Source of the DNA: Loxodes magnus | Lineage: Eukaryota > Ciliophora > Karyorelictea > Loxodida > Loxodidae | Direction of reading: 5' to 3' | Length of the DNA: 64,000 bases | Assembly: GCA_946699065.1 (NCBI GenBank) | Contig: CAMPDV010000522.1 | Coordinates: 62,001 to 126,000 of the forward strand | Translations under genes and position numbers: made by a program | Notes under the pieces: generated by a model | The model's database searches: none | What the model was told of the DNA's origin: nothing | The model's input: only the letters and a program-made list of their open reading frames with translations | Part shown: in pieces, positions 1 through 11,640 of the stretch | How the letters are laid out: the number at the start of each line of letters is the position of its first letter | How positions within the stretch are numbered: position 1 is the first letter of the stretch

Positions 1-2470
1 ACTTAGGAATAAATGTATGCAATCTTATTGGAAGTGGAAAAAGCTTCAGGCTAAAGGCGAATTTCTCAAACTCAATAAAAACATCGAAACAATTTTCTGT
101 TATGCAAAAAAGATTATCAAGCCTAAAATAAGGAACTAAATGAATTTTAACAAGAAATCTAGGACTCATTTATTGAATTTGAGAAGCTTTTGTGTTATAA
201 AACATAAAAAAATTAAAAGAAACAAATCGAGTTCAGTAAGCGATAAATAGAGCTCATTTATAGAGAACCTTAACTTATCAATTTCCCATCTTCTCACTTA
301 TAAAATTTTTAACTTTTTCAAATTTAAGAAATTCAAGAAATCATTGAGTATATTCCAAACGACAAGGCAGCTGGACCAGATGAAATAAAGAGTGAATTTA
401 TCAAGTGTGCTGGAGAAGAGATACAATTAATAATGCACTGCTTTATCAATAATATGTTAAAATTTTAAAGAATTCCATAAAAACTGAATACTTCCATCAT
501 CATCCCTATCTTCAAAGAAGATAGTAAGAATGGTTGAAAAAACAGAGAACCAATTTCGCTTATTAATACTATTCTAATGATCTTCTAAAAGGCTTTAACA
601 GAAAGGACTTACAAAATTCTTTAGAACGTAATATCATACTTCCAGCTTAATTGGGATTCCTCAAAATGAAACAGCTGCATCTAAATATGATCATTGTATC
701 AGATTATTGACCTCTATTAGAGAGGAGGAAAAGGCTAAAAAAGATGTTTGACACTTTTATTTATGTCTAGAAGATGTTTGACAGCATTGAGAGAAAAACA
801 TTTTTTCAACATCTTAGGAGATTAAAACTACAGCTGGAATTGATACTGGCACTAGAGTTTTTCTACAATAACATTAATTCTTCTTTTCTCATAGATTACC
901 AAGATTATCGCAGACTTCATTATTACAATGAAGTTATGCAAGGAAGACACATGGTCCTGTATTCTCACTCCTATATTATGATATAGTAATCAGACATTTG
1001 CAGTAAAAAACACACAACTAAGCAACAATCTACATAATATAAACTTCGTATGAAGAGCATGGGCAGATGATCTTATACTCATTCCTTGTTTTGCTTAGAG
1101 GATGTAATAACTTATAGATTATTGCATCTGAATTTTTAAGTGGATTTTTCTATAAATAAACACTAGCAAATGTGAAATACTTCAATTTTTTCAAAAAATA
1201 AGAGCTAAAAAATTGAATTGAATTTGAAGCTGGAAGGTAAGCGCATCAAATAGATGAACCAAAGGACTTACCTTGGAGTCCTAATACAAGAAGATGGGCA
1301 TTTGATCTGCCACTGCAAATAAAGGACTTAAAATTGCTTAGAATCAGTAAAGAAATGCATTTATACTTCAGTAGTCACAAGAATGTTACTCTCTGACACT
1401 TCAAAATACTCTATCGCATGCTTATGCTGCCTAAGACTGAATACAGTGGTGAACTGGTTCCTTGAACTATAATGAGAGGTTTATAGAGTATGAAAGAGAA
1501 GATAAACAAAAATATGCATATAATAACGAGGAAGGCTTTAAGTCTCCTATTATTATCTTTAATAAGGCTTGCTACATAGACTTTAACTGACTACCATTTG
1601 AACATATAATGGCTAAACACTTTTTCCAATTCTATTTTAAAAATACAAAACGAACCTAGGATTTATCCAGAATCCGATATAGATAGACTCTTTCACTACA
1701 ATTAAAACTAAAAATCTTAGTATTTTTAGTAATATAAAAGATAATTTAGTTTTATGGAATTAATAATGACAATTAAATTATGTTTTCTAACTAGCTTTCA
1801 ATTGAGAAACTTATCAAATAGATTATAAGAAATTAATCCCACTAAGAATCAATTATAAGCTATGGAGATATATCCACCGCATAGATATTCAGAGAGCAAC
1901 TTGAAAGAATTTAGAAATTTTTTGCTATAAATTATACTAAAATTAACAAGGAATACAGGAAAGAAATAATTTAAATCTTTAAGTTGCTCACTTAATCTTA
2001 TAAATTTCAATATGATTCATGTCGCAATTTTATCCAGTGAAAACAAGCTCTATCAATGCAGAAGTAAAGATTCATTTAAGCATATATTCGAATGTGTCTA
2101 CTATTTGGACTTATTTATAAAATTTTCTGATAAATTTCCTGGAAAAAAATTGAAAAAACTAATAACTTATGATCAACTCTACATAAACTAACAATTCACT
2201 TCTAAAAAATAAATGGATACAGATCTTAAAATTAGAAATTTTCACAGGAATCTTAAAAAAATGTAAATTGAAGGACAAATTACAAATAAATATTGGAGTC
2301 TAAAGAAGAACAACAAGAAAATACAAGAAGTAATGGAGATAAGTTGGAAGATAAAAAGAATGCTGCTTGAACTTTATGATCATAATTAAAATGAAGTAAC
2401 AGATTCATATCAATAACTTCATTTCATTAACATTTTTATTTAAGTGATTTCTTCTTCACTCCAATTTATG
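1..2470 (+). mobile_element. Broken LINE fragment, reverse transcriptase region (L2 family)
   Basis: Read with TAA/TAG=Gln and TGA=Trp, this stretch encodes the reverse transcriptase half of a non-LTR retrotransposon, in several frames. Visible motifs are the AAGPDE finger motif near 370-390, NGWKNREPISL near 530-560 (Trp from TGA), FDSIERKTFF near 780, the catalytic AWADDLILI at 1057-1083 and TYLGVLIQEDG near 1265-1300. The same motifs occur in the L2 element at 38.4-44.4 kb, so it is the same family. Frame changes near 330, 740 and 1050 mean it is not functional. The 5' part lies outside the window. The 3' limit near 2470 is approximate, where the coding-like, A-rich character fades just before a SINE-like repeat. 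Confidence 0.85.
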
Positions 2471-2563
2471 CATATACTACTGATAAGAAAAAACTTCTTA
2501 CGCTTTAGTTTTTGTGAATAGCCAAATAAAGGTGAGGACATTTTAATTTTATATTAAATTAAT

Positions 2564-2958
2564 AAATGGGTGTCGGCCACTGTCAGGAAAACTAGTAGAC
2601 AATCGGTCAGTTTATACTATATTGCGAGTAATCTCGCAAAGATACCACAGCAGACTAGCTCAGAAGAGACAAATCTAACTTGCCCGAGGGTTCTCCCTAG
2701 CAGTATGAAAGTTTGACTTACGGGTATGCTAATGACAAATTACTAATTCTTATTTGGACTTTTTTCAAGAAGACTGGAGCAATTTATTCAAGATTTAAGA
2801 ATAAGTTTTAATAAGAAGATTCCCCATTTGAGAAGCTAAAGTGAATCATTGAACGAATAGAATGAAAACAAGAAGCATGAGAATACTTTTTTTAATATTT
2901 AATATTAATACTGAAAGAGCTGTGCCCCAACTAGGTGCTACATGTTCAATAATCATCT
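2564..2958 (+). repeat. SINE-like repeat family A, copy 1
   Basis: About 395 bp, alignable over its whole length to copies at 27180-27592 and 32064-32472. It starts at a shared TGTCGGCC motif, carries conserved blocks such as CCCGAGGGTTCT and CAGTATGAAAGTTTGAC, and ends in the 40-nt terminal hairpin that starts AGAGCTG. It is far less AT-rich than its flanks. I see no convincing ORF, and no A or B box that would prove a tRNA origin. The next sequence is a 5'-truncated kinase gene. Confidence 0.8.
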
Positions 2959-2976
2959 TAATTTATTTTTTATGTT

Positions 2977-3876
2977 ATGAAATACTTGAGCACTAAAAAA
3001 TAGGTTGGAAAAATTAGATGGATGGCTAATGAGTTATTTGGAATGAAGCAGAGATATAGTATCTTTTCCGACATATATGCTTATGGAATTGTTTTATGGG
3101 AGATAGTGACGAGAAAAATACCTTTTGAGGAAGTAGAGGAAGTAGAGGAAGGAGAGTTACGTAAAGGGATAAAGAGAGGTGAAAGAGATAAAATACCTGA
3201 GAATTGGGACATAGAGGAGATAATAAGGGGGAGTTGAAAATAAGAGGTTGATCAAAGAATGAGTTTAGAAACGTCATTGTATAAGTTAGAGAAGATAAAG
3301 CAAGAAATGAGAGAGTAGTAGATAATATAACAAGAAATGAGAGATTTTGAGATAATAAAGAGTAATGTGGAGAAATTTGAAGTAGAAGAGTAAAAGGAAG
3401 TTGGAACAAATAAAAAACTGAAAGTATAAGAAAACGAGGTAGGATATGTTGGAGAGAAGAGAAATGGAAAGATGCATGGTTATGGAGTTTATAAGAATAA
3501 CGATAGATCTCGATATGAAGGTCAATGAGTAGAAGGTATTAAGTAAGGAAAAAGAATTTGCTAATATGTAGATGGAGGAATATATGAAGGTGAGTGGTTC
3601 AAAGTGAAGAAGCATGGGCATGGAGTTTAAAAGAATAACGATAGATCTCGATTTGAAGGTCAATTTGTAGAAAGTCTGTTTTAAGGGAAAGGAAGTTACT
3701 ACTATACTGATGGAAGAAAAGAAGTGCAATATTGGGATAATGGAAAAAAATATGATAACTTAATATTTTAATTTAATTTCGATTTATTATATTACTAAAT
3801 GCTTTATATATATAAATTATCACTTTAGAAATAGTTCACTTAAAATTATCTTTCTAAATAGCAATATATTAATTGA
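2977..3876 (+). pseudogene. Protein kinase C-lobe fused to MORN repeats, 5'-truncated
   Basis: The frame opens at ATG 2977 and gives the activation-segment end RWMANE (APE motif with Pro replaced by Asn), then SDIYAYGIVLWEIVT, the alpha-F region of TKL/Tyr-like kinases. The RGSWKQEVDQRMSL stretch is subdomain XI, and its conserved Trp is the TGA at 3235-3237. A charged coiled-coil linker follows. Then come three to four MORN repeats (GYGVYKN, YEGQW, IYEGEW, GHGVQKN, FEGQF) to about residue 255. The N-lobe, HRD and DFG motifs are missing because SINE A ends directly upstream. The first in-frame TGA after the MORN block is 3874-3876, but the true end may be near 3760. MORN repeats usually bind membranes or act as scaffolds. 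It is a truncated fragment, probably not active as a kinase. Confidence 0.75.
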
Positions 3877-5530
3877 TTGAGATTTACTCGCTACATGCTA
3901 AGATTGAAATAGCTAATTTAAATTTTAATCAAATATAAAAATTTAGATATTAGTCAAGTAATCAAAAGGGAATTAATTATGTAATGATTTGTAGAGGATA
4001 GGGTACACAGAAAAGAATTTTTTGTTATCCAAAAATAAAAAATAAATTTTAATGTTTTGATAAAACTTAACCAAACTTTTAATATATGATTGAGGGTGAC
4101 CTCTACGGAAAAATTAATTAAGGGAAATTAATTAATGTAATAAAATTAATTTGCTTCAAAAAAGAATCAAATAAATGTTTGGAAAGGACTTATATAAAAA
4201 ATGGAATAAGAAAGCATCGATGCTTATTCCAAAATCTGTACCTGAAGAATAAATGAGCGACTTCAATGAGTTTTACGATACTTCAAGAGGCTTTTTATAA
4301 ACTAACACATGACATGACAAGTAAAACAAGTAAAGGAGATTTCACATTAATAAGATAGTTATAAATTAATAATGTTTAAAGATGTAATGCTTATAAATTA
4401 ATAATTAAAATAATTTTAAGTTTAAGAAGCTACTTATAAATATTTATATAAATTAATTAAAAGTAAAATCTATTTTTCCTATATTTTTAGATTAATTTTA
4501 TTTATAAGATTTTATAATTTAAAAGTTACTAAAAGTAATTAATTCTATTATTTAAAATATATTTAATAGAGCTATTTTAAATATAGTAATTTTAAATAAT
4601 TTGTAGAAATTAAACTTTATTACTAGAAATTAATTGAATTTGCTTATACTTTGCTAGTAGAAAATATATATTAATACCAATGTTAATTTTTAATATTAAA
4701 GATAGGTAAAATATTGAATAGATAAACTATTGTTTGATATTAAATAACTTATAAAATAGTTTAGTTTAAAAACGCTAAAAAACAAGATTGCAAAAATACA
4801 AAAATTTAAAGCTAGAAATTATTTAGAAAAATAAAAAATTAAATATCTTAAAATAAACTAAATTTGAACACTCTGTTAAGATATAATATGCATGTAGTTA
4901 TATATTTATATATTTTTATTTTATAACTTACTGATTAACTAGTGCATATGTTTTTTTATCAGTAGCAAGAAATTTTGATTTCATACAAAAAAAGATATTT
5001 TTTATATTTTATTTTATATCTTTTTTAAGAATTAAATATTAAATGATACATAAGAAATAAAAGACATTTCCAATAAAGTCTAATAAATCTTAGCAGGATG
5101 TAGCTAACGATTTTTATCGTATATAGATGGAAAAAAGAAATTTAATAAGACAAATAGTGAGCTTTATCAAAGAACTTATGATTTTAATAACACTATGAAA
5201 TTTTAATATCTGAACATTTAATTTTAAGATAGGATAAACTTACTAAAAATTAAGGTAAACTAGAAATTCTAGAAATTTTAAGCCAGAACAATCCTTTGAA
5301 AAATTAAATTAAATAAAAAATAAATCTCAGACAAAAGAGATTAAAATATGATAGTGATATAATATTAACAAAAGTTGTCAGTTTTTATTCTTATTCTATT
5401 AATATTGGCAGATAAAAAATGCATTCATTTATCAATCATAGTTGCTTATTATAAATTAGACGTCTTAATTTTTTTTCTTCAACATTTAGCATTAAATTAT
5501 ATTTAAAACACTTCAAATTTAAATTTTTTT
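3877..5530. other. AT-rich spacer
   Basis: Very AT-rich sequence with no reading frame on either strand that shows recognisable protein character, and no repeat shared with the rest of the window. A slightly richer patch around 4095-4330 gave no motif. Confidence 0.6.
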
Positions 5531-5534
5531 TTCT

Positions 5535-5700
5535 AAAGGTTCACCACCATCAATGTAAGTTATTTACATTAACTTGATACGAGTTGAAATAAAGGATCGT
5601 ACCTAATCATGTAATGATCTCTTGCAGCTTATGAGGACTATCTTCAGTGCTTTTGGCTTAATGGGTTTGTTTCAGCTGTTTTTCGGGATTAAAATTTATT
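5535..5700. other. Unexplained richer-GC island
   Basis: About 165 bp with clearly higher GC than its flanks. The plus strand can be read as a short open frame ending around VSAVFRD, but it is too short to call a gene. It does not align with the SINE-like families in this window. It could be a decayed repeat or exon. Confidence 0.3.
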
Positions 5701-5925
5701 AAGTTTAAGATTTTAAGATTGAGGTCAGAAATTTGAACTGTTTTAACTAAAAATAGATTTTTAGAAAAATAGAAGCTAAATAATAGCTTATTTTTTTTGA
5801 AAAAAGAAGCCATATAAAATAGGCTACATTTTTTGGTTAATACGTTAATCGTGAAAAAGCAGGTTTATTTTAGAAGAAATACTATTATAAAAAACTCATT
5901 ATTTTAAAAACATAAATGTTTTAGT

Positions 5926-6015
5926 AAGGTTGGAAATATAAAGGTTGGAAATATAAAGGTTGGAAATATAAAGGTTGGAAATATAAAGGTTGGAAATATA
6001 AAGGTTGGAAATATA
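5926..6015 (+). repeat. Six perfect 15-bp tandem copies
   Basis: The unit AAGGTTGGAAATATA is repeated six times without a mismatch. It is followed at once by a short duplicated ATACCCGCC motif and then a run of seven C around 6056-6063, rare in this AT-rich DNA. Perfect copies suggest recent expansion. Confidence 0.95.
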
Positions 6016-6064
6016 CCCGCCGGATTATACCCGCCTTTTTAGAATATAGCTCTCTACCCCCCCG

Positions 6065-7440
6065 TGCTCGTCTAAAAAAAAATAGAAAATATTAATTTAA
6101 AAAAATAGAATTGATTCTTATTAATGAAAAAAAAAGATTTATTTTTTTAAATTACTTTAATCACGCATATAACTATTGACACGCCAATTGTACAAAAAAA
6201 ATTCACTATATAACTTTTTGTCTTTATTTAAACTTTATTACTAATCGTAAACTTTAACTTTCTAAATTTCCCTTTTTTTATCTTGAACATTTTTTGTTTG
6301 AATTCGACTAGTTTATCAAGTCCTGAAAAAAAAACTTACTACTCTCGGAATAAAAAAAATTTAAAGCTTAATAAAATGCAAACATAAAAAAAATGAAACT
6401 ATAAAAACTTTATAAATGAAATAGAAAAAAATAAAGAAATAAACTAATAAAATAATGAATTAACTTAAAAAAAAATGAAATTATGTACATATATTATAGA
6501 TCTACTCTTTTACAAATTTTCTTTTTAAACAAATCTTATTAATAAAAAAAATTAAAATTATTTATTGATAAATTTTATTAACTAAATATTTTTAATTTTA
6601 ATAATACAATTATTTTTTGTAATTAATATGTAACTTTTTAATAATTTTTTAAATTTAAATTATATTTTATAAACAAAAAATTAAAAAAAAAACTATTAAA
6701 AAAATGAAATTAGCAAATAATTTAAATCAATAAATGTAATTTCTTAAATAAATTTTTATATAAGTTTTAATTAACTTAAAATTTACGTAAAATTTTTTTT
6801 AAATAGGAATTTTTTTTTAATTTACTAAGATATATAAATGTCTTTAAATTGAAATTACCAAATTAAAATCTTATAATTCTACTTAATTCTAAATTAATGT
6901 ATCGTATATTTTTTATTTAAAAATGCTAAAACCTTTATAAATAAATTTAAATTTTAAATACTATGATATACCTTTTTACATTATGCTTAATAAAACCTAT
7001 ATTTTCATAAACATATCAACATTACATATATCATTAAACAAACTATCCTATTACTTATAATTTACTACTTCTTTTTACTCAACAATTTGTTAAGATTAAC
7101 TTTAATAATTAATCTTAATCGAATATACTAAATTAAATATTTTAAATACTTACTTATAAATTATTTTATTCTAATAAACTAATATTACTAAAAATATATA
7201 AAAAAGAAAACGATTATCTAATAACATTAGAAAATACATACTTATATGTCAAATTTATATATTTAACATAGATCTTTCAAATATAAACATTTATAAATAA
7301 TAAAGATAAACATGATGTATTATTTTTTAATTCTTAGTTAAGTAGAGTTTTAAAAGTATTTGAGTTCGTTCTCTCATTCTCACTTCATCACTACAATATT
7401 AAGGCTTATTTTTACATCCTGTATTATAATAAGTATTCAT
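6065..7440. other. AT-rich spacer
   Basis: Extremely AT-rich, with A and T homopolymers. No supported gene on either strand under either code. Towards 7440 it begins to show loosely spaced CTTAC motifs that foreshadow the tandem array. Confidence 0.6.
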
Positions 7441-7602
7441 TACCCCCAATAATATTTTCAAATATACTTACATTCTGAAATGATAATTAAAAAAAAGTTG
7501 CAATCTAAATAAATTAAAACTTGTACAATCTGAAAGTAAAAAAACAGATTAAAATTCGTTTACATACTAAAATAGCACATTACGATCTATATAAAAAATT
7601 AA

Positions 7603-9054
7603 AATTTCACTTACTCACTTCAAGTTTCATCTTTAAATTTAACTTACCCTCTTCAAGTTTCACCTTTAGATTTCACTTACATTCTTCAAGTTTCACCTTT
7701 AAATTTCACTTACCGACTTCAAGTTTCACCTTTAAATTTCACTTACTTTCTTCAAGTTCCACCTTTAAATTTCACTTACATTCTTCAAGTTTCACCTTTA
7801 AATTTCAATTACTCACTTAAAGTTTTACCTTTAAATTTCACTTACATTCTTCAAGTTTCACCTTTAAATTTCACTTACCGACTTCAAGTTTCACCTTTAA
7901 ATTTCACTTACTCACTTCAAGTTTCACCTTTAAATTTCACTTACATTCTTCAAGTTTCACCTTTAAATTTCACTTACAGTCTTCAAGTTTCACCTTTAAA
8001 TTTCACTTACTCACTTAAAGTTTTACCTTTAAATTTCACTTACATTCTTCAAGTTTCACCTTTAAATTTAACTTACCGACTTCAAGTTTCACCTTTAAAT
8101 TTCACTTACTCACTTCAAGTTTTACCTTTAAATTTCACTTACATTCTTCAAGTTTCACCTTTAAATTTCACTTACGGACTTCAAGTTTCACCTTTAAATT
8201 TCACTTACTTTCTTCAAGTTTCACCTTTAAATTTCAATTACTTTCTTCAAGTTTCACCTTTAAATTTCACTTACATTCTTCAAGTTTCACCTTTAAATTT
8301 CACTTACATTCTTCAAGTTTCACCTTTAAATTTCACTTACCCTCTTCAAGTTTTACCTTTAAATTTCACTTACATTCTTCAAGTTTCACCTTTAAATTTC
8401 ACTTACCCTCTTCATGTTTCACCTTTAAATTTCACTTACTTTCTTCAAGTTTCACCTTTAAATTTCACTTACAGTCTTCAAGTTTCACCTTTAAATTTCA
8501 CTTACTCACTTAAAGTTTCACCTTTAAATTTCACTTACCGACTTCAAGTTTCACCTTTAAATTTCAATTACTTTCTTCAAGTTTCACCTTTAAATTTCAC
8601 TTACATTCTTCAAGTTTCACCTTTAAATTTCACTTACATTCTTCAAGTTTCACCTTTAAATTTCACTTACCCTCTTCAAGTTTTACCTTTAAATTTCACT
8701 TACATTCTTCAAGTTTCACCTTTAAATTTCACTTACCCTCTTCATGTTTCACCTTTAAATTTCACTTACTTTCTTCAAGTTTCACCTTTAAATTTCACTT
8801 ACAGTCTTCAAGTTTCACCTTTAAATTTCACTTACTCACTTAAAGTTTCACCTTTAAATTTCACTTACCGACTTCAAGTTTCACCTTTAAATTTCACTTA
8901 CTTTCTTCAAGTTTCACCTTTAAATTTCACTTACATTCTTCAAGTTTCACCTTTAAATTTCACTTACCGACTTCAAGTTTCACCTTTAAATTTCACTTAC
9001 GGACTTCAAGTTTCACCTTTAAATTTCACTTACTTTCTTCAAGTTTCACCTTTA
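7603..9054. repeat. 33-bp tandem array, 44 units, with higher-order structure
   Basis: The plus-strand unit is CTTCAAGTTTCACCTTTAAA followed by TTTCACTTAC and a variable triplet. I count 44 units, 33 bp each and nearly constant in length. The triplet takes only a few values (ATT, TTT, TCA, CGA, CCT, AGT, GGA). The order of the triplets and rare variants reveals two duplications: a ten-unit (330 bp) block repeated in tandem from about 8235 to 8895, and a six-unit (198 bp) block near 7800-8200. On the minus strand every unit contains GTAAGT, a perfect 5' splice-site consensus, and one TGA in the frame of the RING/Ubl gene upstream. 33 bp is 11 codons, so all frames stay in phase. Confidence 0.95.
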
Positions 9055-10399
9055 ATATCAATTACCTATTTTATTATCTATTTTCAAATTTATCTTACTC
9101 TCTTTTTCCCCTAAATTTATAAAAAAGATACTTACAATCTTTTTACAAAATAGTTAATTGAACTTTACATTCTAAAAAATATAAATGCTATCTTACAATC
9201 TAAAGATTTATTTAATACATACTCCCTGTAACATAAAATATTTAAGACTTACATCCTTTTAAATAAAATGTTAATTCTTAAACTTACCTTGCTCTTAATT
9301 TAGATTAAAAAAATTTTACCATCTATAATATTTTTTAACGGAGAACATTAAATTTGAACTTACTGAACTCCATTTGCAACTTCTCACCATTCAAAAAATT
9401 TTAGCTAGCTACGGTTTAACCGTCATCCAAAACAAACTTATTCTTAACGATATTCAAACCGTTAGATAGTAACTAAGTTTATTATTAAATCTAATGTTTT
9501 ATTTAGTCGATGGTAGTCTCTTATTTTACTTATAACTATACCGTTTTACCATTAGGCGATACAATTATTATTTAGATGTCCGTTTTTTTTTTCTACTAAG
9601 AAATATTTTAAAGTTATGGAGGTTATTAAGGCTGATCTACTGGTTTTATTTTTTACAGTTAGATCAACTGTGCTTGTAAAGAAGATAACTACTATTACTA
9701 AATTTAAACCATGTCATTTAACTTTTATATCTCTTTCTTCAATTAGTTATTTTCCTATGTTACTTAAGTAAAATTAAACTTGCAAGAGTCTAACTCTTCA
9801 AAAAATTTAACCGATCTCTGATTGTTCTACTAGATGATCTTTTAGGCATCAGCTACCAATTTTGAAATTTATTGCTCTCTCTGATGAGATAGATATTCTT
9901 ACTAAACAAACTACTACTAGTTGTTCCCTTATTTGTCCATCAGCTACTTTTTAATTTTGAAAAACCTTAACTATTCTTGGATTTAGTTTTTCTGCTAAAC
10001 CAACTATCTTTTTAAGACGATATTCTCCTTAAAAATGTAAAAGCTTACGTGCTTTATCAACTACTAGATGAAAACACTGTAGACCTTTGTTAATTAAGTT
10101 TAAGCTTAACGTAATCTTAATGATTAATTCTCTAACATCGTTATATTTTCTATGAGGTTCTTTTGTTCAAGACGCTGGAGTAACTAAGTATCTTCTTGAA
10201 GTTTTACTGGATGAACCTTATGAACTTTTTAGCAATTTTAGTCAAAACATTTGATCGCTTAAATTTTCTAAAACTAATCAAAAGTACAGATTGCACAAAT
10301 GTTATGCTTACATGGTAGCAACATTGGGATTTTCATCTACCTATCAAAATCTCCTTGACACTAATAACATTTAGCAGTCTAGGACATTTCAGATTACAT
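9026..10399 (-). CDS. RING finger / coiled-coil / ubiquitin-like domain protein
   Basis: One frame, open for 457 codons with no TGA, from ATG at 10399 (a second in-frame ATG lies at 10387). Near the N-terminus is a RING finger: CYQC, then LPCKHNICAIC, then CFDQNC, giving the C2..CxH..C2..C2 pattern of E3 ubiquitin ligases. A Gln-rich coiled coil of about 180 residues follows. Then comes a ubiquitin-like fold: IIIVSPNGKTVQLQV, IDQIKHQI, FVLDDGQTV, EKLQMEF. RING proteins transfer ubiquitin from E2 to substrate; the coiled coil suggests a dimer. The Ubl ends near 9340. The frame runs on about 100 poorly conserved residues to the first in-frame TGA (9026-9028), inside the first repeat unit, so the real end may lie earlier or after a splice. 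Related in architecture to the RING/kelch gene at 50.7-52.1 kb. Confidence 0.8.
9055..9310. repeat. Decayed edge of the 33-bp array
   Basis: CTTACAATCT/CTTACATTCT-like motifs recur every roughly 35-45 bp without the perfect unit, as they also do at 7440-7600 on the other side. This looks like older, diverged units at the margins of a homogenising array. The minus-strand frame of the RING/Ubl gene stays open through this stretch. Confidence 0.55.
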
Positions 10400-10439
10400 T
10401 ATTAATTTAAGAAAAACTTTTGCTTATAAACAAAATACA

Positions 10440-11600
10440 CGTATGTATAGGTTAAATAATAATAATAAATAATAAAGAAAATATCTATAATAAAAAAAGT
10501 AATTTATTATAATAAAATTATTTTAATTAGAATTACTTTAAATAAACTAATATATTTTTAAATAAACTAAATTTAATAACTAGAAAATAATTAATGTTAT
10601 TATAACTGCAAACTATATAAAAAAGTAATAAAGTATAAACCTTTTATATAAAAATATTAATATTTAAAAATAATTTGTAAAAAATAGAAATATCTTATAA
10701 AAAAATATCTACAAATATTTAAAAAATTACTAATCAAGAAATTAAAAAAATATTAGTTTTTAAATATATTAATAATTCTAATTCTAAAATATATATTAAA
10801 AATATTACAAAAAAAAATTTAAAAGTAATCAATTTAAAAAATTAAAAAATGTTATCAAATTCTTTAAATAAACTAAATTACTTAATTAAAAAATTAATAA
10901 GAAATATAATCTAATTAAAAATTATAAAATTCCTTTATAAACATGATATAAAAAAATTAAAAAAAAATATTTTTTTTTATTCAAAACTCATAATGAAAAA
11001 AAATTAATGAATTAAAAATCAATTTAAAAATATCTCGTAAAAACAAAATAAACAACATATTAGAATAAAATAAATAAATAAATAAATATAATATTAAAGA
11101 TATTTGTTAGAATTAAATAATAATGCTGAATCTAGCAGTAGACAAATTTTATACTTTAATTTACACTTTGGTAAAATAATTGTATAAAGTTGTATATTGC
11201 TTCAAATAAATTTTTAAGACTAACAATTAACAAAAATAATTATTACCAGGAATTTTTCTACTCAGACAAATTCCGAATTCTTTTATAACTTCTCATGTTC
11301 AAATGTCAATATAAAATTTTTAGAATATAAAATATGTAAATTTTCAATTTATTCTTAAAAATATTAAAATATTAATTTCTTATTTAACCTAAGGTTTTTA
11401 AGTTTTGAATGAAATTTTAAAATAAAAAAAAACTAAATGGTAAGATAAAATATATCTATAAACCGTCATTATAGTAAATTTAAGGGATAATTTTATAGAC
11501 ATAAAATATCGTAAGAAAAAATTACAAAATTAGAAACTTTAAGAAAGAAACAATCCTTAATATTGAACGACTTACAGGAATTAGAACTAAAAACTATAAA
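10440..11600. other. AT-rich spacer
   Basis: AT-rich, with homopolymer runs and no supported gene, RNA or shared repeat. Probable intergenic space upstream of both the RING/Ubl gene and the ORF1 unit that starts at 11641. Confidence 0.6.
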
Positions 11601-11640
11601 AATTATATTCATTAACAAAGAAAAATCATTAAAAAAAAAG

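Noticed and set aside
2564-2958. SINE A as a tRNA- or 5S-derived SINE
   Set aside because: I could not find convincing A and B boxes or a cloverleaf, so the origin is left open.
3026-3729. Minus-strand standard-code frames opposite the kinase-MORN region
   Set aside because: Hydrophobic, low-complexity shadows of the plus-strand gene, which has clear kinase and MORN motifs.
7521-7820. Standard-code reading frame of 99 residues with repeated FTFKFHL
   Set aside because: It lies inside the 33-bp array; any frame of a 33-bp repeat stays open. There is no other sign of coding on that strand.
7603-9054. CRISPR-like appearance (short repeats with variable bits)
   Set aside because: The variable part is only three bases, there are no spacers, no cas genes, and the DNA is eukaryotic.
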